Positions 11,204 to 20,591 of a DNA stretch of 64,000 bases are shown in pieces; the first letter of the stretch is position 1; each line of letters begins with the position of its first letter. A program made the position numbers and the translations under genes. The stretch comes from Bartonella alsatica (GTDB taxonomy: Bacteria > Pseudomonadota > Alphaproteobacteria > Rhizobiales > Rhizobiaceae). A model generated the notes under the pieces. It was not told the origin of the DNA, did not search any database, and saw nothing but the letters and a program-made list of their open reading frames with translations. Where the stretch lies: positions 1 through 64,000 of the forward strand of contig NZ_CP058235.1 of assembly GCF_013388295.1 (NCBI RefSeq), in the 5' to 3' direction.

Positions 11204-11221
11204 TCCACCAGAGATGGTGGA
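11204..11221 (-). promoter_or_regulatory. Hairpin in the thrS leader
   Basis: A perfect 7-bp stem with a 4-base loop (TCTC on the transcribed strand) lies 22 bases before the thrS start codon. It is not followed by a T-run, so it is not a classical terminator of yidD. A leader structure is possible; in E. coli ThrS represses its own mRNA through tRNA-like leader hairpins, but I cannot show that here. Confidence 0.4.
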
Positions 11222-11301
11222 TGGTTTTATAAAAGTTTAATAACCATTAATTAAAGTTTATAGATTATTTTTTTATCAATACGCATGAAAAAAGAAAAGA
11301 A

Positions 11302-11655
11302 TTATTTGGTGTGTTTTTTATAAATTTTCCAGTAACGCCAAGGTTTGTAAAAACAATAAGAGTTTCCGAGAAAAGTAGGGACTGGATCAAATCCATATGT
11401 TCCAAATGGACCACAACGTATGATACGGAAAAGCCCCAACCACGAACCAACCCACAGCCCATGGCGTGCAATTGCTTCATAAGTATATTCTGAACAAGTT
11501 GGTACGTGACGACACTGATTTCCTATAAAACTAGAAAGTGTTATTTGATAGAAACGTATTAAGAAAATGCCAAGTAATCGCCCAGGCGTTTTTCGCCAAG
11601 GACCCATATAATTTCGAGTTTGTTTCTTTTTTTTGAGAGGCTGTGGTTTGAGCAT
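11302..11655 (-). CDS. yidD: Membrane protein insertion efficiency factor YidD
   Basis: Small membrane-associated protein thought to help YidC insert inner-membrane proteins. The family core is clear: GRLLGIFLIRFYQITLSSFIG as an amphipathic or membrane helix, CRHVPTCSEYTYEAIARHG with the paired cysteines, and RIIRCGPFGTYGFDPVP. Of the 117 residues, the first 17 are a basic leader rich in lysine. The ATG directly follows the stop of the upstream NifU-like gene, so they form one transcript. YidC is not in the window; in many bacteria yidD neighbours rnpA and yidC, but in Rhizobiales this NifU-like/yidD/thrS setting is usual. Confidence 0.93.
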   Translation of the reverse strand: MLKPQPLKKKKQTRNYMGPWRKTPGRLLGIFLIRFYQITLSSFIGNQCRHVPTCSEYTYEAIARHGLWVGSWLGLFRIIRCGPFGTYGFDPVPTFLGNSYCFYKPWRYWKIYKKHTK

Positions 11656-12081
11656 TTAATTTTTCTTTATTTTCTCAATACAATCTACGATTGCATCAAA
11701 TGGAAGCATTGTGGAAGCATGACGTGTTTTGTAGTCTTTAATGGGCTGTAAGCAAGAAAATGCCTCAAAGGGAGCTTGAGGAGGTGGACCATCCTTTGTT
11801 AACATATCATAGACAATTTTATGTAATATTTTAATATTTTGTGTTGTTTGTCCGATGATATGAGATGCTAAAAGTGAAGCTGAGGCCTGCCCTAATACAC
11901 ATGCATGCACTTCGTGAGCGAAATCTGTAATGATGTCATTTTTTACTTTTAGATCTACAGTGACTATCGAACCACAAAGATGTGCACGTTTTTTTGACGT
12001 TGCATCTGGATTATGAAGCTGCCCAATTCTACTTATATGTGCTGCATATTTGAGTATTTTATCACTATAGATATTGTCCAT
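11656..12081 (-). CDS. NifU/IscU-like iron-sulfur scaffold protein
   Basis: Related to the N-terminal scaffold domain of NifU/IscU/SufU. The three ligand-type cysteines are placed as expected: one near residue 36 in HLCGSIVTVDL, one near 61 in HACVLGQASASLLASH, and one near 109 in FSCLQPIKDYKTRH. The 141-residue size fits the single-domain class. The role in Fe-S cluster assembly is inferred from the family; a Rhizobiales paralog of this kind is often annotated only as 'NifU-like'. It is divergent from folE across 126 bases and is followed immediately by yidD. Confidence 0.85.
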   Translation of the reverse strand: MDNIYSDKILKYAAHISRIGQLHNPDATSKKRAHLCGSIVTVDLKVKNDIITDFAHEVHACVLGQASASLLASHIIGQTTQNIKILHKIVYDMLTKDGPPPQAPFEAFSCLQPIKDYKTRHASTMLPFDAIVDCIEKIKKN

Positions 12082-12207
12082 TATGCGCTATTGCCTAAAA
12101 TTTCGACAGTCGTAATTGTTTAAGCTTTTAATTCGCTTAAATAGAGATTATACAAAATAAAATAGATCAATAGCAAATGCTTTATGGGGTAAGCTTGGAG
12201 TTTCTAA

Positions 12208-12828
12208 ATGCATAATGTTGTTAAAGGAGGTACGATAGATCCATTTTTACCTGGTGAAAAGCACCCAAGCTTAGAAGAGGTGAAAGAAGCGATTCGTACA
12301 TTGCTTTTATGGGTAGGAGAAAATCCAAATCGAGAAGGGCTTTTAGACACCCCAGAACGTGTAGCTAAAGCATATCGCGAGCTTTTTATTGGTTACAGTA
12401 AATCGATTGAAGAGACCTTGGATACGGTTTTTGAAGAAGTTTCAGGATACAATGAAGCGATAATCGTAAAAAATATCCCTTTTTATTCACATTGTGAGCA
12501 TCATATGATTCCAATTGTTGGAAAAGCCTATATTGGGTATTTTCCTGATATAAAGATTGTCGGACTTTCAAAAATTGCACGTGTTGTAGACATTTTTTCT
12601 CGTCGTTTACAGACTCAAGAAGCTATGACAGCTCAAATAGCTGATGCTTTGGAAGTATATCTGAAGCCTCGTGGTGTTGCGGTTTTGGTTGAGGCTGAGC
12701 ACATGTGCATGGCTATGAGGGGGATCCAAAAGCAGGGGACTACAACGATTACGACATGTTTTCATGGTTGTTATAAAAAAGACCAAGCTGTACAGACTAA
12801 CTTTATGATGATGGTTCAAGGATCGTAG
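12208..12828 (+). CDS. folE: GTP cyclohydrolase I
   Basis: First step of folate synthesis: GTP to 7,8-dihydroneopterin triphosphate. Visible marks are [19 protein letters not shown], the zinc and active-site segment [38 protein letters not shown], and [19 protein letters not shown] with the second zinc cysteine. The 206-residue length is normal. GGAG lies about 8 bases before the ATG. It is the first gene after the divergent NifU-like gene, so a promoter should lie in 12082-12207. Confidence 0.96.
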   Translation: MHNVVKGGTIDPFLPGEKHPSLEEVKEAIRTLLLWVGENPNREGLLDTPERVAKAYRELFIGYSKSIEETLDTVFEEVSGYNEAIIVKNIPFYSHCEHHMIPIVGKAYIGYFPDIKIVGLSKIARVVDIFSRRLQTQEAMTAQIADALEVYLKPRGVAVLVEAEHMCMAMRGIQKQGTTTITTCFHGCYKKDQAVQTNFMMMVQGS

Positions 12829-12964
12829 TAAGACCTGTATTCTAGTACTTTATATTGGGTTATAAGTTATTCAAGTAAAATAAATCATGGGAACGCGAAA
12901 ATAGGCTTGTACCTTACTTTGTGATTTGTTAAAGCCAAAAAGCTGATGTGTTTGTTCACTACGT

Positions 12965-13049
12965 GCGGTCGTGGCGGAATTGGTAGACGCGCAGCGTTGA
13001 GGTCGCTGTGGGGCAACCCGTGGAAGTTCGACTCTTCTCGACCGCACCA
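12965..13049 (+). tRNA. tRNA-Leu, anticodon GAG
   Basis: The 85-base tRNA folds with a 7-bp acceptor stem (GCGGTCG with CGACCGC), discriminator A and an encoded CCA end. The D-arm contains GCGGAATTGGTAGACGC, the anticodon stem is CAGCG/CGCTG around loop TTGAGGT with anticodon GAG, and there is a long variable arm typical of leucine tRNAs. It should read CUC and CUU codons. Confidence 0.97.
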
Positions 13050-13221
13050 TTAAGGTTCTTTGTAGCAACTATGAGTCGCTTTATATTTAAGGGGGAGTCT
13101 ATTTTATGCATTACAACGAGAGAATTTTGTGTATTATCTGTAGTGTGTTCTTATTTTAGATCGGTGGAGGTTTTATTTTTTCCTGTAAATTTAAAGTGTT
13201 AAATCTTTTTAAGAAGGCTCA

Positions 13222-14430
13222 GTGGGTGGTAGAGTGAGAGGCGCGGTATTTTTAAAGTATTTAGCATTCTTTATTTGCATATCTCTATTGACAGCATGTA
13301 GCGAATCGCGTGCTGTACTTTGGCATGGGATACATGCAACACCATCTATGATTGAAGTACAAAAGGAAGTTGAAGAGAGGCAGATTCTTCCAAAAGCTAT
13401 TGTTCCAGTGTATGTTGCAACAAGTCGTATGATGCAAAAAAACTATTCTCAACCTTATGGAGCAGAGCGATCAAATAAAGTACACTATAATCGCATCGAT
13501 GTGGGAATACCTCAAAAACATGTGAAGGGTATTGTTGAAATAAATGCTTATAAACCTACTCACGATAAGTATTTTGCAGCAGTGGCATTACAAAAATACG
13601 ATAACAAAGAACAGTTTAAGCAGCAATTAAATGCTGCTTTAGAAAAAAAAGCAAAAGGAAAAAGGGAGATTTTTCTTTTTATTCATGGCTATAACAACAA
13701 TTTTGCAGATGGTACATTTCGTACAGCTCAGTTTACATATGATTATTCTTTAAATGTTGTTTCTGTACATTATTCGTGGCCTTCTGCTGGATCAGTACCC
13801 CTTTACATTTATGATCGTGATAGCGCCAATTTCGCGCGCGATGGATTGGTAGAGCTTTTAACACTTCTTAGCGAAACGAATGCTGATCAAATTTCTGTTA
13901 TTGCCCATTCTATGGGCAATTTCGTCATAATGGAAGCATTTAGAACTTTAGCATTACAGGGAAAATATAAACCTATTCGTCGTATTACAAGTCTTTTAAT
14001 GGCCGCGCCGGACATTGATGTTGATGTATTTGAACGTCAACTTAATGATATTAAGAAATTGCCTCAACCAACCGCCATTTTGGTATCTCGTGCAGATAAA
14101 GCTCTTGCTGTTGTGGGGCGTCTTACGGGTGGGCATCATCGTGTGGGGGATGGTGCAGATATTGAAATGTTGCGTAAAAATGGAATAACTGTTTTCGATT
14201 TTTCTTATGTTGATGGTGGAGCACATAATGTTTTCGCGTCTTCGCCAACGTTGATGGCGCTTTCTCGAGAAGGTTCTTTGGCTTCAACAATTATGCAGGG
14301 TACGGAATTATCACCTAGCCAGGCGCTTCTTGCTGATAGTAGCAGTGTGTTGGAGAAAACAACACATCTTATTCTTTATGCACCTGTGCGTTTGTTATCT
14401 CCGCTAGCTCCCCATTTAAATGTGAAATGA
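13222..14430 (+). CDS. Alpha/beta hydrolase lipoprotein (DUF900)
   Basis: Predicted membrane-anchored serine hydrolase of unknown substrate. The N-terminus is a signal peptide ending in lipobox LLTAC. The DUF900 alpha/beta-hydrolase core spans roughly residues 145-320: REIFLFIHGYNNNFADG carries the oxyanion-type HGYNNN segment, VHYSWPSAG follows, and the nucleophile elbow is AHSMGN. The final catalytic histidine is likely in DGGAHNVF. GTG at 13222 was chosen because AAGAAGG lies 4 bases upstream; a second GTG at 13234 is possible. It stands alone on its strand after tRNA-Leu. Total 402 residues. Confidence 0.85.
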   Translation: MGGRVRGAVFLKYLAFFICISLLTACSESRAVLWHGIHATPSMIEVQKEVEERQILPKAIVPVYVATSRMMQKNYSQPYGAERSNKVHYNRIDVGIPQKHVKGIVEINAYKPTHDKYFAAVALQKYDNKEQFKQQLNAALEKKAKGKREIFLFIHGYNNNFADGTFRTAQFTYDYSLNVVSVHYSWPSAGSVPLYIYDRDSANFARDGLVELLTLLSETNADQISVIAHSMGNFVIMEAFRTLALQGKYKPIRRITSLLMAAPDIDVDVFERQLNDIKKLPQPTAILVSRADKALAVVGRLTGGHHRVGDGADIEMLRKNGITVFDFSYVDGGAHNVFASSPTLMALSREGSLASTIMQGTELSPSQALLADSSSVLEKTTHLILYAPVRLLSPLAPHLNVK

Positions 14431-14555
14431 ATGAGGAATCACTAAATATAAATGAATTGTGAACAACATTTTTAGCACTTTCTTTAGAATGGCTTTGTAA
14501 AATAAAAAATGAATAGTGGAATGAATGTAAAAAACAGTCATTAGGTGAGTTCATA

Positions 14556-15050
14556 ATGGTTGCACGAAGGCGCTTTACCAATACGCTTACATTAGTTGAT
14601 TATTTATCTCATTCCGCAGTTAAATTATTAGGTATTCATGCTATACTTTTGAAGGCGAGAGAAGATAATATGGGGGAAAAACCAAGTTTATTGCGTCAAA
14701 TTGATTCTACAAAAAAACAGCTGGATGAGATAAGCCATGCTCTTATTTTAGAATATCGTAAACGTCAAGAAAATGAGCGCTTTTTAAAACAAATGTTACT
14801 ATCAATTTCCGATCAACTTTTTTCACTTAATAGTGGTTTTAAGGAATCCGGACGTCTTTTTTTTCAAGAAATTAGAATATTGCAATCTCAGTTGCAATGT
14901 TTTTATGAGAGGAAGGAAAAGCAGCATTTATTGGATAGCCAAGAATCTCTTTATTCTCCATCAAAAATTGATGAAGTCATTAAGCAGTTACAAAAAGCAC
15001 GAGAAAAGCTTATTGTTGAAAGCCCGCATCTTTTTGAAAAAGAATGTTAA
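14556..15050 (+). CDS. Hypothetical helical protein
   Basis: I do not recognise this 164-residue protein. It is rich in charged residues and leucine and is probably mostly alpha-helical: residues 45-85 (LLRQIDSTKKQLDEISHAL and following) and 130-155 (IDEVIKQLQKAREKL) look like short coiled coils. No signal peptide or membrane segment is apparent, though residues 10-30 are somewhat hydrophobic. AGGTGAG lies 6 bases before the ATG, which supports translation. It stands 125 bases after the DUF900 gene, and the next gene is 357 bases away. It may be lineage-restricted. Confidence 0.7.
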   Translation: MVARRRFTNTLTLVDYLSHSAVKLLGIHAILLKAREDNMGEKPSLLRQIDSTKKQLDEISHALILEYRKRQENERFLKQMLLSISDQLFSLNSGFKESGRLFFQEIRILQSQLQCFYERKEKQHLLDSQESLYSPSKIDEVIKQLQKAREKLIVESPHLFEKEC

Positions 15051-15407
15051 AGCTTAGATTTTTGAAAAAAATACGTTAATAAAAATATTTCCAATTTTAT
15101 CTCAAATAGTACAATAACAAAGATTATAATTTCTTCAAAAAAGGGGCTAAAATTTTCGTAAGATTTTTACGATAAAATTCTCCGATTGCTTTAGTCATAA
15201 AATTATTGACTCTTTTGCTAAAACTTTGAATAGTTTTTATAAACGGACCTTAGAAAAATTTGGCAAAAAAATGCGCTTTATAAGAGTCTATTGAAAAATC
15301 TTATTCCCTCATTTTTATTTAGGTATCCTTCATGTTTAAAATGCTAATCAAAGTAATAGGTTTTGCGCAATAAAAAATAAAATTGTACCTCTAGAGAAAG
15401 TAAAATA
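15051..15407. other. Gene-free stretch with an imperfect palindrome
   Basis: No gene is visible here. The region is very AT-rich. An imperfect inverted repeat at 15151-15179 pairs AATTTTCGTAA with a TTTACGATAAAATT-like partner with one unpaired base; it could end transcription of the upstream gene or be an operator. A promoter for the nitroreductase gene is expected in the last 100 bases. Confidence 0.4.
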
Positions 15408-16088
15408 ATGACAGATAATTTTCCTATTGATATTTTCCAATGTATTCTGTCACGTAAGTCGATTCGCGCTTTTACTAATCAATCAGTTTCACAGGAAACA
15501 ATTAAGGAAATTTTAAAATTTGCAGCCCGTGCACCTTCTGGAACTAATCTCCAGCCATGGCAAGTCATTGTTCTTACAGGGGATGTATTGCAGAAGCTAG
15601 GAGAAGAGCTTTCACAGCTTGCACTTTCAGGTGTGAAAGGAGAGCGTGAATATCATTATTATCCACGTCAATGGCGTGAGCCTTATCTTTCAAGGCGCCG
15701 AAAGATTGGTATGGATCTTTATAATAGCCTTGGAATTCAAAAGGGTGAACAGGAAAAAATCCTTCACCAGAAAGCGCGTAATTTTTCATTTTTTGGTGCA
15801 CCTGTGGGATTTTTGTTTACAATGGACAACGACATGGAAATGGGAAGCTGGCTTGATTTGGGTATGTTTATGCAAACCATTATGTTAGCAGCACGTGGAT
15901 TTGGATTAGATACGTGTCCCCAAGCTGCTTTTGCTGATTATCATAAACAAATTCGTACACTTTTATCTGTGCCTTCTAATCAGAATATTATCTGTGGTAT
16001 GGCACTTGGCTATCGTGATATGAATGCTCCAGAAAATAATTTTGAGACTGAACGAGAACCAATCGAGAATTTTGTACGCTTTATTTAA
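15408..16088 (+). CDS. Nitroreductase family flavoprotein
   Basis: FMN-dependent NAD(P)H oxidoreductase of the nitroreductase fold; the physiological substrate is unknown. The FMN-binding start is clear: LSRKSIRAFTNQSVSQETIKEIL, then the ARAPSGTNLQPWQVIVLTGD segment. The C-terminal half has GSWLDLGMFMQTIMLAARGFGLDTCPQAAF and the IICGMALGYRD motif, matching the larger NfnB-like class. It has 226 residues and no signal peptide. It stands alone with long gaps on both sides. It could act on quinones or nitroaromatics. Confidence 0.88.
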   Translation: MTDNFPIDIFQCILSRKSIRAFTNQSVSQETIKEILKFAARAPSGTNLQPWQVIVLTGDVLQKLGEELSQLALSGVKGEREYHYYPRQWREPYLSRRRKIGMDLYNSLGIQKGEQEKILHQKARNFSFFGAPVGFLFTMDNDMEMGSWLDLGMFMQTIMLAARGFGLDTCPQAAFADYHKQIRTLLSVPSNQNIICGMALGYRDMNAPENNFETEREPIENFVRFI

Positions 16089-16277
16089 TATATCCATAGA
16101 AATATTTTTGCGTAAGTAAGCGTAAATTTTTAAGAACGTGGGGTATTGTAAAAATATTTCACTGGGGACATCTGATTCTTATTGAACTTTAATATTGCAT
16201 GTTAATATTTATTTTACTACGCTTAAAATATTAAGAGAGAAATTATTTTAAATTATGTTCGTTTTTGAAGGTTAGCT

Positions 16278-16373
16278 ATGGAAAGCGTTCTAGAAAGTAA
16301 GTGTTGGGTGGTAGCAAGACGAGCGACGTTCGTATTTATTGCAGTTATTTTTTTAGTTTATCTTACAATTTGA
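16278..16373 (+). CDS. Possible 31-residue membrane peptide
   Basis: A short reading frame in the 352-base gap before sdaA. It starts with ATG and has GAAGG 6 bases upstream. The peptide begins MESVLESKCWVVARRA and ends in one hydrophobic stretch of about 14 residues (TFVFIAVIFLVYLTI), with arginines before it, as in small single-pass membrane proteins. No homolog is recognised, and a frame this short can occur by chance. The rest of 16089-16440 shows nothing else. Confidence 0.35.
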   Translation: MESVLESKCWVVARRATFVFIAVIFLVYLTI

Positions 16374-16440
16374 TTTTAAATGGGACAAGCGTGATAACAG
16401 AAGCCATATACTTAAACTGTATGTAGTTTTGAGGTGATGT

Positions 16441-17835
16441 GTGTTTTTATCTGTTTTTGAACTTTTTAAGATTGGTATTGGCCCTTCCAGTTCACATACA
16501 ATGGGGCCGATGACGGCAGCTAATATGTTTTTGGAAGAGATTCTTGCGCGAAATCTTTCTCAACCATTTGAAGCTGAAATTTCTCATATACGTGTTTATC
16601 TTTACGGTTCCTTGGCTTTTACAGGAGTTGGCCACGCTACAGATAAAGCTATTATATTAGGACTTTTAGGAGAAAAGGCTTCAACTATTGATCCTGATTG
16701 TATGGAAAACTTGTTAGAAAAGGTTACACGTGAAAAAAAAGTGCAACCAGAAGGCCATCCCCCTTATCAGTTTAATTTGCAAAATGATCTTATTTTTGAA
16801 CAAAAAGTTCTACCTGGTCATGCTAATGGGCTTGCATTTGAAGGGCTTGATACTGACGGAAATATTCTTTTACGGCAGATTTATTATTCTATTGGCGGTG
16901 GTTTTGTTATGACTGAGGATGAATTAAACCATATGAATAGTAGTATACAGTCAAGAATATCTAAAGTGCCATATCCTTTTAAATCGGCCTATGAAATGTT
17001 ATCAATGGCAGAAAAATCAGGACTTTCAATTGCTGAAATGAAGCGTGTGAACGAAGAGACGAAGATAAAACGTTCTGCTCTTGATACTGGGCTTGATGAT
17101 ATATTTTCGGCTATGACGGATTGCATTGATAGAGGTCTTTCACAGGAAGGTGAATTACCAGGTGGATTGCATGTTCCAAGACGTGCTAAAAAGCTGCACC
17201 AAACACTTTTGGAAAATCAAAAGAAAAATCTTAATTATCCGCTTTTGGCAAATGATTGGTTGTCTGTATATGCCATAGCAGTTAATGAAGAAAATGCTGC
17301 TGGTGGTCGTGTGGTTACAGCACCAACGAACGGGGCAGCTGGTGTTGTGCCTGCAGTTTTGCGTTATTATCTTCAATTTTATGATGATTCAGATCGAGAA
17401 GGAATACATAATTTTTTATTAACGGCAGCAGCTATTGGTGGTATCATCAAACATAATGCTTCTATTTCTGGTGCAGAAGTGGGATGTCAAGGTGAAGTAG
17501 GGACGGCATCTTCAATGGCAGCTGCGGGATTAACAGCTGCGTTGGGTGGTACACCAGCTCAAATCGAAAATGCAGCAGAGATTGCTCTTGAGCATCATTT
17601 GGGAATGACGTGTGATCCAGTTGCAGGCCTTGTGCAAGTTCCTTGTATTGAACGCAATGCAATGGGTGCTGTTAAGGCGGTGACAGCTTCTTCTCTTGCC
17701 TTACATGGTAATGGGGATCATTTTGTTTCTCTTGATGCTTGTATAGAAACAATGCGCCAGACTGGATACGATATGAGTGAATGTTATAAAGAAACGAGTA
17801 AATCTGGCCTTGCAGTCAATGCAATATCCTGTTAA
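16441..17835 (+). CDS. sdaA: L-serine ammonia-lyase (L-serine dehydratase)
   Basis: Iron-sulfur enzyme that deaminates L-serine to pyruvate, feeding central metabolism. It is the fused single-chain type: an N-terminal beta domain with [16 protein letters not shown] and a C-terminal alpha domain with the cysteines of the 4Fe-4S cluster in [20 protein letters not shown] and [18 protein letters not shown], followed by [14 protein letters not shown]. It has 464 residues, the usual length. The start is GTG, with GAGGTGAT 2-9 bases upstream. Serine use fits an organism living on amino acids. Confidence 0.95.
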   Translation: MFLSVFELFKIGIGPSSSHTMGPMTAANMFLEEILARNLSQPFEAEISHIRVYLYGSLAFTGVGHATDKAIILGLLGEKASTIDPDCMENLLEKVTREKKVQPEGHPPYQFNLQNDLIFEQKVLPGHANGLAFEGLDTDGNILLRQIYYSIGGGFVMTEDELNHMNSSIQSRISKVPYPFKSAYEMLSMAEKSGLSIAEMKRVNEETKIKRSALDTGLDDIFSAMTDCIDRGLSQEGELPGGLHVPRRAKKLHQTLLENQKKNLNYPLLANDWLSVYAIAVNEENAAGGRVVTAPTNGAAGVVPAVLRYYLQFYDDSDREGIHNFLLTAAAIGGIIKHNASISGAEVGCQGEVGTASSMAAAGLTAALGGTPAQIENAAEIALEHHLGMTCDPVAGLVQVPCIERNAMGAVKAVTASSLALHGNGDHFVSLDACIETMRQTGYDMSECYKETSKSGLAVNAISC

Positions 17836-18710
17836 AGGATGTAATGGATATTGATAAATTCTTTATGAGTTATTTACTACTTATAAAAGTACAGATAGGT
17901 GCTATTATTATATTTGTTAGCTCTTATATATTGTAAACTGCTTTTGTATTAAGGTGGTTTATAGGGGGGGTGAATTCTTTCTTAAATAGTTTTCATTCAC
18001 ATGACTATTCTACGTGTGTTGTATAAGCAAATGATTTTTATTGATTCATTTTAAGATGGGTTCGAAATGAGAAAATATTTCTATTCCGATTATTATCACC
18101 AATAATAGCAGTATTCATTTAATTGCAATGCAATAGGTGGAGTGGTATGCGTGCAGAAAGTTACTTGAAAGCAAGGATTGTTATGATACTATGAGCTATT
18201 AATAAATATAATGACAGCGCCTAACCTCCTGGCGGCAGCTACGATTTATAAGTGACTGCGAGGTATGAGGGAGAGGTATGTAAAGAATTATATTCTAAAG
18301 TTATTTTGTATTTTCAAAAAAATCTGAGTTTAGAAAATAATTAAGATATTTTGTACAAAATTTATATTGCATAGGTAAATTTACACGTTCTTGAGGAATA
18401 TTTTTTCATGGAGTTATTACGTCAATATTCAATCAACGCGTGAAAGTAGCTTCCAATAGAATAATTTCTTTTTCGTGAGAAAATATCAAGGATAATCTGA
18501 GATAAAGTCCAGAAATAAACCTATATTTGGTATCTCCTGTTTTTTTAAAGAGATAGTTTTATTAGAAAGTTAATAAATAAGTTGGAAAACTAAAAAAATA
18601 AATTATCATAAATTCAAGCTAAAAGGGCGTTTACTGAAGCTTTTAAGATTGTAAGCAATGTTTAAATACTGTTATTAAAAAAATAATTCTTGTGAAAATT
18701 ATCTACAAAA
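17836..18710. other. 875-base gap without a clear gene
   Basis: An 8-bp inverted repeat (CAATATCC at 17822 with GGATATTG at 17846) spans the sdaA stop and may end its message. A 15-codon frame at 18147-18194 has AGGTGGAG before its ATG but is too short to call. At about 18211-18270 there is a patch visibly richer in G+C than its surroundings, starting with an ATG and open for 14 codons; it could be a gene relic. I see no complete gene. Confidence 0.5.
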
Positions 18711-18989
18711 TTAAATATTTGTTGCACCTAGATGAATTTTAATAGGTACATTGCCTGTTTGACTTGCAACACGTAAATGAATACGTACAGGAGGCATTGT
18801 AAGACGGCGATTACGTATTATTTGACACAAGAGAAGGTTAACAAGAGATTGCGTGTCTAATGTAGCTGAAGTATATTTTAAACCAGCAAGTTTTGTTATA
18901 GCATCATGAAGAGAACGTAATGAAAGAAAAGATGATTGCTTCAATAATCTTTCTTTTTTATGGGATGAAGCAAGAGCATTATGTGTCAT
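18711..18989 (-). CDS. Hypothetical protein
   Basis: I do not recognise this 92-residue protein. It has no signal peptide or membrane helix; residues 20-60 look helical (SFLSLRSLHDAITKLAGL) and the C-terminal third is beta-like with alternating residues (PVRIHLRVASQTGN). AAGGAT lies about 6 bases before the ATG, and it starts 32 bases after the D,D-carboxypeptidase gene on the same strand, so it may be the second gene of that transcript. The ribosome binding site and position make it more credible than a random frame. Confidence 0.55.
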   Translation of the reverse strand: MTHNALASSHKKERLLKQSSFLSLRSLHDAITKLAGLKYTSATLDTQSLVNLLLCQIIRNRRLTMPPVRIHLRVASQTGNVPIKIHLGATNI

Positions 18990-19021
18990 GATACTATCCT
19001 TAACGCAGAATTCAAAAACTT

Positions 19022-20368
19022 TTAATAAGCTACAGTATAGCAGTTAAAATTTGCTTTCTTTAACGTAGCACAAGCGTTGAATGCAGCTTTTTTTGATTGA
19101 AAACCTACAAATCGTGCACGATAATAACTACGTCCACTTTTTTCAAACAGCTGCATATGTGAAGATGCATTCTTTAGGGCCGTATAAGCTATATTTTTTG
19201 CTTTTAAAAGTAGAGTCTGTGCTTGTTTTTTATCAGAAAGTGAACCAATTTGGATAGCCCATCCGGCATTTGTAGTTAAAGAGGCTGTAACAATTCTAGT
19301 CTCAACGGATATGGTTTTTTGAGGGTTAGGAATGGGTATAATTGCTTGATTTACGGCGGTTATTGCAGTATTAGAATTTCGAGATTGTTCTGTAAACGCT
19401 GTCAACATGGTAGAAATTTCGTCATCAAGATTGGTTGGCTCAGCTTTAATAAGGGGGATAGGAATGTTGGTACCAGTAGGTAAGTTATAGTGTACAGAAG
19501 TCATTAAATATCCATTATTTTTCATCTGGCTGGCCTTTGGTAAGTATTGGCTCAATAAGTTAGCCATATGTTCGTCGCGTGCTGTAGATGATTTACCTCC
19601 CATAACGACAGCAACAATTGAGCGTCCTTCAAGACGCATTGAAGATGCTAAATTAGAGCCTGACATTTGTGTGTAACCTGTTTTAATTCCATCGACTCCC
19701 TTCATCATTTTAACAAGTTTATTGTGGGTGTTAATTTTATGTCCACGGAAAGTAAAACTTTTTGTTTTAAATAATTTATATTGTTGTGGAAAATGTTTGC
19801 GTAGGGCTAATGATAAAGTGGCCATATCTCGTGCTGTGGAATAATTACGTATATCCGGGAGTCCTGAAGCATTTGCAAAATGTGTATGGGTCATGCCAAG
19901 TTTTCGAGCTTTAGCTGTCATCATTCGAGCGAATTTTTTTTCACTGCCACCAAGATATTCCGCAATAGCAGTGGCAACATCATTTGCTGATTTTGTAATG
20001 AGAGCTTTAGCTGCTGATTCTGCAGAAATTGTTTGGCCTGCCTTAAATCCAATTTTTGTTGGGGGGCGTGTTGCTGCGTAATGTGAGACAGGGATTGGTG
20101 TATTTGGTGTTACACGACGCATATGCATAGCTTCAAAAAGCATGTACAACGTCATCATTTTTGTTAAAGAAGCAGGATAACGCTTCAGCGATGCATTGGC
20201 TTGAAATAAAGTTTTTCCTGTATTTGCATCTATAACAATAGCAGCATACTTATCAGGATAGGCTCCTTGAGGAGTAGCTGATGCCCAAGCGTAAGAAAAA
20301 GCTAAAAAAACAAAAACAATTGCTACCTTTTTGAAACAACGTGCAATTTTGGGATAGTTAATATACAC
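19022..20368 (-). CDS. D-alanyl-D-alanine carboxypeptidase with SPOR domain
   Basis: Periplasmic penicillin-binding protein (peptidase family S11) that trims the terminal D-Ala from peptidoglycan stem peptides. A signal peptide covers about residues 1-31. The three active-site motifs are present: SLTK at 67-70, SAN in ITKSANDVATAIAEYLGG, and KTG in GVDGIKTGYTQMSGSNLA. After a linker, the last 80 residues form a SPOR domain (AGWAIQIGSLSDKKQAQTL and the RARFVGFQSKKAAFNAC segment), which binds denuded glycan at division sites. Total 448 residues. It is a DacA/DacC/DacF-type enzyme; the exact paralog name is not settled. Confidence 0.93.
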   Translation of the reverse strand: MYINYPKIARCFKKVAIVFVFLAFSYAWASATPQGAYPDKYAAIVIDANTGKTLFQANASLKRYPASLTKMMTLYMLFEAMHMRRVTPNTPIPVSHYAATRPPTKIGFKAGQTISAESAAKALITKSANDVATAIAEYLGGSEKKFARMMTAKARKLGMTHTHFANASGLPDIRNYSTARDMATLSLALRKHFPQQYKLFKTKSFTFRGHKINTHNKLVKMMKGVDGIKTGYTQMSGSNLASSMRLEGRSIVAVVMGGKSSTARDEHMANLLSQYLPKASQMKNNGYLMTSVHYNLPTGTNIPIPLIKAEPTNLDDEISTMLTAFTEQSRNSNTAITAVNQAIIPIPNPQKTISVETRIVTASLTTNAGWAIQIGSLSDKKQAQTLLLKAKNIAYTALKNASSHMQLFEKSGRSYYRARFVGFQSKKAAFNACATLKKANFNCYTVAY

Positions 20369-20591
20369 TGCGATATCCTATTTCTCCATTTACTCTGAAA
20401 ATTCTGTAAAGCTTCCCTTTACTAAAGCTTTTTGAAGCAATTTAGACAAATGATATTACTAATTTATTACAGAAATTATTCGGAAGTTATCATTTTTTCC
20501 TAAATCTAATCCTAAGAGAAACTTTTCCTTTTTTTTCAAACAGGTATTGCAATAGTTATGAAAGAAATTAAGATATTAAAAAGCGTGCTGC

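Noticed and set aside
12965..13049. tRNA genes as integration sites for mobile elements
   Set aside because: No integrase gene and no direct repeat of the tRNA 3' end was seen near either tRNA.
12871..13068. 65-codon minus-strand frame
   Set aside because: It lies across tRNA-Leu.
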